From Pseudonocardiales bacterium (GTDB taxonomy: Bacteria > Actinomycetota > Actinomycetes > Mycobacteriales > Jatrophihabitantaceae): a DNA stretch of 6,273 nucleotides. Made by a program: the position numbers and the translations under genes. A model generated the notes under the pieces. The model saw nothing but the letters and a program-made list of their open reading frames with translations. It was not told the origin of the DNA and did no database searches. The stretch spans positions 1 to 6,273 of the forward strand of contig JAVEEO010000286.1 in assembly GCA_030840415.1 (NCBI GenBank), in the 5' to 3' direction. Below, in pieces: positions 1 through 6,273 of the stretch. Each line of letters starts with the position of its first letter. Within the stretch, counting starts at the first letter, position 1.

Positions 1-5
1 TTCAT
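1..5 (-). CDS. Start of a divergent gene (only first bases in window)
   Basis: Read on the minus strand, an ATG lies at 5-3, preceded at 16-11 by AAAGGA, with a 5-nt gap. That is a good Shine-Dalgarno site at the right distance. The window ends two bases after the ATG, so nothing can be said about the product. The call rests only on this start signal and on a possible minus-strand promoter upstream (40-68). If real, the gene is divergent from the LacI-type regulator gene with about 116 bp between the two starts, so a regulator bound between them could affect both. It could equally be a chance match. Confidence 0.4.
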
Positions 6-10
6 GTATG

Positions 11-16
11 TCCTTT
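11..16 (-). promoter_or_regulatory. Ribosome binding site of the divergent gene
   Basis: On the minus strand the bases read AAAGGA, five bases before an ATG at 5-3. This site is the main reason to believe that a gene begins at the left edge. Confidence 0.4.
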
Positions 17-39
17 GTGAGATAACGGAAAGCTCGCGC

Positions 40-68
40 AGCGTACCCGGACGACTACCCAGCGTCGA
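40..68 (-). promoter_or_regulatory. Possible promoter of the divergent gene
   Basis: On the minus strand a -35-like TCGACG (68-63; 4 of 6 match TTGACA) is followed by a 17-bp spacer and a -10-like TACGCT (45-40; T1, A2 and T6 match TATAAT). Transcription would start near position 33, giving a leader of about 28 nt that contains the ribosome binding site. The match is modest and such matches occur by chance, so this is a candidate only. Confidence 0.25.
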
Positions 69-76
69 GCCGAAAC

Positions 77-90
77 CGCTACCGGCAGCG
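77..90. promoter_or_regulatory. Imperfect palindrome, possible operator upstream of the LacI gene
   Basis: CGCTACCGGCAGCG is a 14-bp inverted repeat with one mismatched pair (12 of 14 bases symmetric) and a central CG, the general form of LacI-family operators. It lies about 31 nt upstream of the regulator start codon and just upstream (regulator-gene side) of the candidate minus-strand -35 element at 63-68. It does not resemble the palindrome at 1345-1358, so the same repressor would not obviously bind both. TACCGG also occurs twice nearby (80-85 and 97-102). Regulatory function is a guess. Confidence 0.22.
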
Positions 91-121
91 ATGCGTTACC
101 GGTCCGTGCCAAACTGCCCCT

Positions 122-1177
122 ATGAAGGCGGCGGGCACCTCGATACCGGGAAGCTCGACCCAGCGGGGCCGGAATCCACCCACCCTGGAGGAGGTGGCCG
201 CCCGCGCCGGGGTGTCCCGGGCCACCGCGAGCCGGGTGCTGCGGGGGGCCAGCAACGTCAGTGACCAGGCCCGCACCGCGGTGCTGACCGCCGCCGAGGA
301 CATCGCCTACGCGCCCAACCGGGCAGCTCGGTCGCTGGTCACCGGCCGCAGCGACTCGGTGGCCTTCCTGGTCGCCGAGACCGAGGACCGGCTGTTCTCC
401 GACCCGTTCTTCCTCGGCATGCTGCGCGCCGCCCAGACGGTGATCGCCGAGGCCGGCCTCCAGTTGGTGTTCACCGTGGCCTCCAATCCCGACGAGCACC
501 GGCGCTTCCTGCACTACGCCGCCGGCGGCCACGTCGACGGCGTGCTGGTGCTCTCGCTGCACGGCCGTGACCAGCTGCCGCAGGAACTGGAGTCGCGGGC
601 GGTGCCGACCGTGCTCAGCGGCCGCCCGCTCAGCGGCGGGGACGAGTTGTACTTCGTCGACTCCGACAACACCGGCGGTGCCCAGCTGGCCACCGAGTAC
701 CTGCTGGCAGCCGGCCGGCGCCGGATCGCCACCATCACCGGCCCGCTGGACATGTGCGCCGGCCAGGACCGGCTGACCGGCTACCGCGCGGCGCTGGCGG
801 CGGCCGGCCGGCCGGTCGATGACGGCCTGGTGGCCCACGGCCAGTTCAGCATCGCCAGCGGCCAGCGGGCGATGGCCGAACTGCTGGCCGCCCGGCCCGA
901 CCTGGACGCGGTGTTCGCCGCCTCCGACCTGACCGCGATCGGGGCGATGCGGGCGATCGAGGCGTCCGGGCGGCGGGTCTTCGAGGACGTGGCGGTGGTC
1001 GGCTTCGACGACATCGGCGACGCCGAGCTCGCCCATCCGGCGCTGACCACCATCCGGCAGCCGATCACCGACCTGGGCCGCACCATGGCCAGCCGGCTGC
1101 TGCAGCGGATCACCGGTGAGCCCGCCGAGCGGCGCACCGTGTTGCCGGTGGAGTTGATCCGCCGGCACACCGCCTGA
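122..1177 (+). CDS. cebR: LacI-family transcriptional repressor, CebR-like
   Basis: The 351-residue protein has the usual LacI/GalR length and plan. An N-terminal helix-turn-helix spans about residues 21-42 (TLEEVAARAGVSR followed by ATASRVLRG). R33, A34 and R38 sit at the base-reading positions of the recognition helix. A hinge helix lies around 66-74 (NRAARSL, L72 being the likely minor-groove wedge). The periplasmic-binding-like effector domain includes VDSDN at 179-183, AASD at 266-269, GFDD at 294-297 and RQP at 312-314. The ATG at 122 is the only suitable in-frame start before the DNA-binding domain. It has no Shine-Dalgarno site, so a leaderless mRNA is likely. The protein resembles Streptomyces CebR, the cellobiose-responsive repressor. 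Its position before a ceb-like transport operon with a LacI-type palindrome suggests it controls that operon. The effector (cellobiose or another beta-glucoside) is inferred; A36 replaces the more usual V in the TVSRVL motif. Confidence 0.85.
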   Translation: MKAAGTSIPGSSTQRGRNPPTLEEVAARAGVSRATASRVLRGASNVSDQARTAVLTAAEDIAYAPNRAARSLVTGRSDSVAFLVAETEDRLFSDPFFLGMLRAAQTVIAEAGLQLVFTVASNPDEHRRFLHYAAGGHVDGVLVLSLHGRDQLPQELESRAVPTVLSGRPLSGGDELYFVDSDNTGGAQLATEYLLAAGRRRIATITGPLDMCAGQDRLTGYRAALAAAGRPVDDGLVAHGQFSIASGQRAMAELLAARPDLDAVFAASDLTAIGAMRAIEASGRRVFEDVAVVGFDDIGDAELAHPALTTIRQPITDLGRTMASRLLQRITGEPAERRTVLPVELIRRHTA

Positions 1178-1218
1178 CCGGCCTGCCAGTAGGTCTCGCC
1201 GGGCCGGGCAGCGGTCCG

Positions 1219-1256
1219 GCCGCGGCTCGACTTTCGCTCGTCCGGCGGGCCGCGGC
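1219..1256 (+). terminator. Candidate terminator hairpin after the LacI gene
   Basis: GCCGCGGCTCG at 1219-1229 can pair with CGGGCCGCGGC at 1246-1256, giving an 11-bp G/C-rich stem with one G-U pair and a 16-nt loop. It begins 42 nt after the regulator stop codon and ends 50 nt before the -35 element of the next promoter. There is no clear U-tract, only ATTT shortly after, which is common for actinomycete terminators. A competing 6-bp hairpin is possible at 1202-1221. Confidence 0.4.
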
Positions 1257-1305
1257 AGATTTGGCCTCGTGAACAACAAATTCGGTCGCAATTGCCGCCC
1301 AATGC

Positions 1306-1334
1306 TTGACACCTCCCGCTCCGGCGCGCATCCT
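1306..1334 (+). promoter_or_regulatory. Promoter of the sugar-transport operon
   Basis: A perfect -35 hexamer TTGACA (1306-1311) is followed by a 17-bp spacer and CATCCT (1329-1334), which keeps A2, T3 and T6 of the -10 consensus. Transcription would start near 1341, leaving a leader of about 97 nt before the cebE-like gene. The palindrome at 1345-1358 starts at about +4, a typical place for a LacI-type repressor to block initiation. This agreement strengthens both calls. Confidence 0.6.
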
Positions 1335-1344
1335 CGCTGATACG

Positions 1345-1358
1345 TGAGAGCGCTCTCA
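1345..1358. promoter_or_regulatory. LacI-type operator (CebR/CelR-box variant)
   Basis: TGAGAGCGCTCTCA is a perfect 14-bp palindrome with a central CG. The published CebR box of Streptomyces and CelR box of Thermobifida is TGGGAGCGCTCCCA, so this site differs only by one symmetric change in each half (third base G to A, twelfth C to T). It covers roughly +4 to +17 of the predicted transcript. No second copy was seen in the window, including upstream of the regulator gene. The likely binder is the LacI-family protein encoded at 122-1177. Confidence 0.8.
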
Positions 1359-1437
1359 GCCTCTCGGCGACTACTCGATCCTCGCGCTCCGCACCCACCC
1401 GGCGGCCCGGAACCGGCCGTTTCCCACAGGAGGATTC

Positions 1438-2781
1438 ATGCCCAGGTTGTCCCGTACCACCACCCGCCTCACCGGCGTGGTGGCGGTCGCCGTTCTCGGT
1501 CTGGCCGGGACGGCAGGATGCTCGTCCGACAAGAAGGCCGACAGCGCCACCGGCTCCGGTGCCACTAATGCCTCCAGCGCCAAGGTCACCCTCACGGTCG
1601 GGCTGTTCGGCACCTTCGGCTTCAAGGAGGCCGGCCTCTACGACGCATACACCAAGCTGCACCCGAACATCACCATCAAGGAGGACACCGTCGAGCAGTC
1701 CAGCGACTACTGGACCCGGCTCAAGACCCGGTTGGCCTCCGGCAGCGGCCTGGACGACGTGCAGGGCATCGAGATCGGCTTCGTCTCCGACGTGGTGCAG
1801 AACCACGCCGACCAGTTCGTCGACTTCGGTTCGCTACCCGACAGCGGTGACCTTAAGTCCTCGTTCTACGACTGGAAGTGGAACCAGGCCACCAGCTCCG
1901 ACAGCAAGACCGTGGGGCTGGGCACCGATGCCGGACCGGAAGCCATCTGCTACCGGCCCGATCTGCTCAAGGCGGCCGGCCTGCCCTCCGACGGCGCCGA
2001 ACTCGCCGCCAAGTGGTCGAGCTGGGAGGACTACATCGCCTTCGGCAAGCAGTACGAGGCCTCCCCCACCAAGCCTGCCAACAGCAAGTTCGTCGACAGC
2101 GCCGCCAGCATCTTCAGCACCGCCGTCTACCAGGGTAAGAACGCCTACAACGACGACAGCGGCAAGCCCGCCCCCTCCAACAGCGACGGCGTGACCAACG
2201 CCTGGAAGTACGCCACCGAGGCGGCCCAGGGCAAGATCACCGCCGGGCTGTCGCAGTTCTCCCCGCCGTGGAACAAGGCCTTCTCCAGCGGCGCGTTCGC
2301 CACCATCGCCTGCCCGACCTGGATGATGGGCTACATCCAGGGCCAGGCCGGCACGGCCAACTCCGGCAAGTGGAGCGTGGCTCCGGTGCTGCCCGGCGGC
2401 GCCACCAACTGGGGCGGCTCGTGGCTCGGTGTCCCGAAGGCGTCCAAGCACCAGAAGGAGGCCATCGCGCTGGTCGAGTGGCTGACCAGCAAGCAGCAGG
2501 AGATCACCATGTGGACTCAAGGTGGCCACTGGCCCTCCAACAGCCAGGCCGCCGAGGACCCGGCGGTCAAGAACGCCAAGGCCGCGTACTTCTCCGACGC
2601 ACCGGTCGGCCAGATCTTCGGCGACATCTCGAGCAAGATGAAGATCCCGCCGATCGGCCTCTACGACACCCAGATGCAGACCGCGTTCACCCAGGCACTG
2701 ACCAACGTCGAGACCAAGAACACCGATCCGGGCAAGGCATTCGGCGACGCGCTCAAGGCGATCGAGCAGGTCACCGGCTAG
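1438..2781 (+). CDS. cebE: CebE-like sugar-binding lipoprotein of an ABC transporter
   Basis: This 447-residue protein is the extracellular solute-binding component (family 1, MalE-like) of a carbohydrate ABC importer. Residues 1-27 form a lipoprotein signal peptide: a basic start (R3, R6, R10), a hydrophobic core at 13-23, and TAG before C28, the predicted lipidated cysteine (T at -3 is acceptable but not the best lipobox). A Ser/Ala/Gly-rich linker follows to about residue 48, then the binding fold. Stretches shared with CebE of Streptomyces include VGLFGTFGFKEAGLYDAY (54-71), GTDAGPEAICYRPD (162-175) and NWGGSWLGVPK (324-334). The start is fixed by AGGAGGA at 1428-1434, three bases before the ATG. 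It is the first gene after the operator-controlled promoter and is separated from the permease genes by a structured 150-nt gap, which fits its usual higher expression. Cellobiose/cellotriose is the best guess for ligand, but the sequence alone does not exclude other beta-glucosides. Confidence 0.87.
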   Translation: MPRLSRTTTRLTGVVAVAVLGLAGTAGCSSDKKADSATGSGATNASSAKVTLTVGLFGTFGFKEAGLYDAYTKLHPNITIKEDTVEQSSDYWTRLKTRLASGSGLDDVQGIEIGFVSDVVQNHADQFVDFGSLPDSGDLKSSFYDWKWNQATSSDSKTVGLGTDAGPEAICYRPDLLKAAGLPSDGAELAAKWSSWEDYIAFGKQYEASPTKPANSKFVDSAASIFSTAVYQGKNAYNDDSGKPAPSNSDGVTNAWKYATEAAQGKITAGLSQFSPPWNKAFSSGAFATIACPTWMMGYIQGQAGTANSGKWSVAPVLPGGATNWGGSWLGVPKASKHQKEAIALVEWLTSKQQEITMWTQGGHWPSNSQAAEDPAVKNAKAAYFSDAPVGQIFGDISSKMKIPPIGLYDTQMQTAFTQALTNVETKNTDPGKAFGDALKAIEQVTG

Positions 2782-2796
2782 CAGTGCCCGCACGCC

Positions 2797-2844
2797 GCTG
2801 ACCCCGGGCCCGGGTTCCGACGAGGTCAGGCCCGGCCGGTCAGC
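2797..2844 (+). other. Inverted repeat in the cebE-cebF gap
   Basis: GCTGACC at 2797-2803 is complementary to GGTCAGC at 2838-2844. Inside it, CCGGG at 2810-2814 can pair with CCCGG at 2831-2835. The left arm also contains the self-complementary CCCGGGCCCGGG (2803-2814). Several folds compete, but the RNA here should be strongly structured. It begins 16 nt after the cebE-like stop codon and may protect the 3' end of that message or reduce read-through. Confidence 0.4.
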
Positions 2845-2851
2845 AGGGCCT

Positions 2852-2886
2852 GCCTGCCGCGGTGAGCCGAGCTCGCCGCGGCAGGC
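2852..2886 (+). terminator. Strong intercistronic hairpin (partial terminator or mRNA stabiliser)
   Basis: The arms at 2852-2866 and 2872-2886 form a 15-bp G/C-rich stem with a single G-U pair and a 5-nt loop (CCGAG). This is the strongest hairpin I found in the window. It lies 71 nt after the cebE-like stop and 45 nt before the cebF start. Only a short TTTT follows, about 12 nt later (2898-2901). Such hairpins between the binding-protein gene and the permease genes of sugar transport operons are known to give more binding protein than permease, by partial termination or 3'-end protection. Which of these applies cannot be told from sequence. Confidence 0.55.
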
Positions 2887-2919
2887 CGCCGCAATACTTT
2901 TCCGGTGACGACAAGGCAG

Positions 2920-2926
2920 AAGGGGA
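2920..2926 (+). promoter_or_regulatory. Ribosome binding site that sets the cebF start
   Basis: AAGGGGA ends 5 nt before the ATG at 2932. An in-frame GTG at 2905 would add nine residues but has no Shine-Dalgarno site and would place this purine-rich stretch inside the gene. The ATG is therefore preferred. Confidence 0.7.
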
Positions 2927-2931
2927 CGTCC

Positions 2932-3957
2932 ATGCCCGCCAGCAGCAAGACCGCCGCTCCGCCGGCGGCGGCGTCCCGGCCGCCGGCAGCCAGCCGTCGC
3001 CGGCGATCGACCAGGCCGGGCAGCAAGATCGCCTACGCCTACGTCGCGCCGTTCTTCCTGGTCTTCGCCGCGTTCAGCCTGTACCCGTGGCTGGACACCG
3101 CCTGGGTGTCGCTGCACAACGTCCGGCTCACCAGCTACGACAAGCAGACCTGGGTGGGATTGGACAACTACCGCAACCTCTTCACCAACGAGTTCTTCTA
3201 CAACGCGCTGCGCAACACCATCAGCATCGGCATCATCTCCACCGTTCCGCAGCTGTGCCTGGCGCTGGGCATCGCCCACCTGCTCAACTACCGGCTGCGC
3301 GGCCGGACGTTCTTCCGGGTCGCGATGCTGATGCCCTATGCCACCAGCCTGGCCGCGGCGACCGTGATCTTCCTGGAACTGTTCGACGCCAACCTGGGCA
3401 TCGTCAACTGGGGCCTGCACCTGCTGCACCTGCCGCAGCCGGACTGGCAGGGCTCGAAGTGGCCGAGCCAGGTGGCCATCTCGGCGATCGTCACCTGGCG
3501 CTGGACCGGCTACAACGCGCTGATCTACCTGGCCGGCATGCAGGCGATCGACTCGGCCCTGTACGAGGCCGCCGCGATCGACGGCGCCTCGCGCTGGCAG
3601 CAGTTCCGGCACGTCACGCTGCCCGGCCTGCGCCCGACCATCCTGTTCACCATTGTGGTGTCCACCATCGGCGCCGCCCAGCTGTTCGGCGAGCCGCTGC
3701 TGTACCACAACGGCATTCCCAACGGCGGAACCGCTGGCCAGTACCAGACCCTGGGCCTGCTGATGTACCAGCAGGGCTGGACCAATGACCGGCTGGGCCT
3801 GGCAGCCGCCACCGCCTGGACGATGTTCGCGATCATCGTGCTGGCGGTGCTGACCAACCTGTTCCTGGCCCGCCGCCGCGAGCACAAGCTCGGCAGCCCC
3901 GCCCTGTCGGTGGGAGCGCCGGTGGTCGGCCCGGCAGCGCTGGAGGCGAGCAGATGA
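2932..3957 (+). CDS. cebF: CebF-like sugar ABC transporter permease
   Basis: The 341-residue membrane protein is a MalF-type permease of the carbohydrate-uptake ABC family. A cytoplasmic N-terminus rich in Pro, Ala and Arg (residues 1-32) precedes six likely membrane segments at about 33-55, 91-120, 130-150, 182-205, 237-258 and 288-312. The EAA loop that docks the ATPase is clear at 212-231: E212-A-A, G218 and the closing L230-P231. It should pair with the next gene product to form the channel for the sugar delivered by the CebE-like lipoprotein. The ATG at 2932 is chosen over an in-frame GTG at 2905 because of the ribosome binding site. Its stop codon overlaps the next start (ATGA), so the two permeases are probably translationally coupled. 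The family is certain; the substrate is inferred from neighbours. Confidence 0.88.
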   Translation: MPASSKTAAPPAAASRPPAASRRRRSTRPGSKIAYAYVAPFFLVFAAFSLYPWLDTAWVSLHNVRLTSYDKQTWVGLDNYRNLFTNEFFYNALRNTISIGIISTVPQLCLALGIAHLLNYRLRGRTFFRVAMLMPYATSLAAATVIFLELFDANLGIVNWGLHLLHLPQPDWQGSKWPSQVAISAIVTWRWTGYNALIYLAGMQAIDSALYEAAAIDGASRWQQFRHVTLPGLRPTILFTIVVSTIGAAQLFGEPLLYHNGIPNGGTAGQYQTLGLLMYQQGWTNDRLGLAAATAWTMFAIIVLAVLTNLFLARRREHKLGSPALSVGAPVVGPAALEASR

Positions 3958-4870
3958 CCAGCACCGTGACGCCCGGCACCACCGTCGGAAACGGCCCGGT
4001 GCGCCGCGCCGGTGAGCCCGGGCAGGCATCGGTGCGGGGCAGGGCGGTACGGGGCAAGCCGATGCAGGCCGGTCCGCTCACCTACCTGATCCTGGCCGTG
4101 GTGACGCTGATCTCGGTGTTCCCGCTGTACTACACCATCGTGATGGCCTCCCACACCAACGCCGAGATGGCGGCCAGCACTCCCCCGCTGCTGCCCAACG
4201 GCTCGCTGTTCGACAACGTGAGCAAGGCCTTCGAGCTGGCCCCGCTGAACAAGGGCCTGATCAACTCGCTGATCGTGGCAAGCTGCGTGACGCTGGGCAC
4301 CGTCGCCTTCTGCACGCTGGCCGGTTTCGCCTTCGCCAAGCTGCGTTTCCGCGGTAGCAACCTGCTGCTGGGACTGTGCATCGGCACGATGATGGTGCCG
4401 ATGCAGATGGGCATCATCCCGCTCTACATGCTGATGGCGAAGTTCGGATTCGCCAATCATTTGCAGGCGGTCATCCTGCCCACCCTGGTCACCGCGTTCG
4501 GGGTGTTCTTCATGCGCCAGTACCTGGCCAGCGCGGTGCCGGACGAGCTGATCGAGGCCGGCTACGTCGACGGCGCGGGCACCTTCCGGATCTTCTGCTC
4601 GATCGTGCTGCCGGCCGCCCGTCCGGCGATGTCGGTGCTGGCGATGCTGACCTTCCTGACCGCCTGGAACGATTTCTTCTGGCCGCTGATCGCGCTCAGC
4701 TCACAGAACCCCACCGTGCAGGTCTCCTTCCAGAGCCTGGCAACCGGGTACGCCCCGGAGCAGTCCATCATCATGGCCGGCACCCTCTACGGCACCGTCC
4801 CGGTGCTGATCGTCTTTGCCCTGCTGGGCAGGCAGATTGTCGGCGGAATCATGCAAGGAGCAGTCAAAGG

Positions 4871-4874
<4 letters not shown>
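3954..4874 (+). CDS. cebG: CebG-like sugar ABC transporter permease
   Basis: The 306-residue protein is the MalG-type partner permease. A basic N-terminal tail of about 40 residues is followed by a first membrane segment near 42-65 and further hydrophobic segments, consistent with six in total. The EAA loop lies at 201-220 (E201-A-G, G207, L219-P220); glycine replaces the third canonical residue, a common variation. The ATG overlaps the cebF stop by 4 nt and has GGAGG at 3942-3946, seven bases upstream, so this start is well supported despite a later in-frame ATG at 4062. The gene ends in another 4-nt overlap with the beta-glucosidase gene. No ATP-binding subunit follows; in Streptomyces the unlinked ATPase MsiK energises such permease pairs. 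The sugar is inferred from context. Confidence 0.88.
4855..4860 (+). promoter_or_regulatory. Ribosome binding site for the beta-glucosidase gene
   Basis: AAGGAG lies inside the end of cebG, ten bases before the ATG at 4871. This spacing is slightly long. A second purine run, AAAGG at 4866-4870, touches the ATG directly and is too close to serve it. An alternative in-frame ATG at 4886 has no better site, so 4871 is preferred. Confidence 0.5.

Positions 4875-6273
<1,399 letters not shown>

Noticed and set aside
15..26. TTGTGAGATAAC, resembling the E. coli lac operator
   Set aside because: It matches lac O1 only if three bases are removed from the centre, and it lacks a symmetric partner. The resemblance is most likely chance.
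2..1312. Long minus-strand open frame opposite the LacI gene (436 codons)
   Set aside because: It lies antisense to a clear LacI-family gene. The translation is low-complexity, rich in Gly, Arg, Pro, Ala, Gln and His, typical of antisense frames in high-GC coding DNA, and shows no recognisable domain.
1403..1419. Small hairpin (CGGCC/GGCCG) in the cebE leader as a riboswitch or attenuator
   Set aside because: The stem is only five base pairs and the leader of about 97 nt shows no known riboswitch core or leader peptide. A chance G/C pairing is more likely.
2893..2898. AATACT as a -10 element of an internal promoter before cebF
   Set aside because: It matches four of six consensus bases, but the position for a -35 element falls within the strong hairpin and has no TTGACA-like sequence.
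2905..2931. GTG at 2905 as the cebF start
   Set aside because: No ribosome binding site precedes it, whereas AAGGGGA is correctly spaced for the ATG at 2932; the extra nine residues do not extend a recognisable domain.
1834..4029. Minus-strand open frame of 731 codons spanning three transporter genes
   Set aside because: It crosses two gene boundaries of well-identified genes on the other strand and has the biased composition of an antisense shadow. Its length reflects the scarcity of stop codons at high GC.

Overview
The window is high-GC DNA with strong G/C preference at third codon positions, Shine-Dalgarno sites of the AGGAGG type and start/stop overlaps. This points to an actinomycete, most likely Streptomycetaceae or a close relative; the genus cannot be assigned from the sequence. 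All five recognisable genes lie on the plus strand and form a cellobiose/beta-glucoside uptake locus of the cebR-cebEFG-bglC type.

Layout. Positions 1-121 are a compact intergenic region. At its left edge there is a probable start codon, with ribosome binding site, of a gene transcribed leftwards; its body lies outside the window. Positions 122-1177 encode a LacI-family repressor (CebR-like), apparently without a leader. Positions 1178-1437 hold a candidate terminator for the repressor gene, a recognisable promoter (TTGACA, 17-bp spacer, CATCCT), a perfect 14-bp palindromic LacI-type operator at the predicted transcription start, and a leader of about 97 nt. Positions 1438-2781 encode a lipoprotein sugar-binding protein (CebE-like). 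Positions 2782-2931 are a 150-nt intercistronic gap that can fold into strong hairpins. The permease genes cebF-like (2932-3957) and cebG-like (3954-4874) and a GH1 beta-glucosidase gene (4871 to the window end, incomplete) follow, joined by two 4-nt ATGA overlaps.

How it works (family knowledge plus inference). The lipoprotein captures cello-oligosaccharides or another beta-glucoside outside the cell. The two permeases import the sugar using an ATPase that is not encoded here; in Streptomyces the shared ATPase MsiK does this job. The cytoplasmic GH1 enzyme hydrolyses the sugar to glucose. The repressor presumably sits on the palindrome at 1345-1358 until an inducing sugar releases it.

This is a known type of system. 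I found no sign of an undescribed one. The most interesting details are the symmetric variant of the CebR operator, the structured cebE-cebF gap, the missing ATPase and the divergent start at the left edge. No gene-free stretch exceeds 260 bases.
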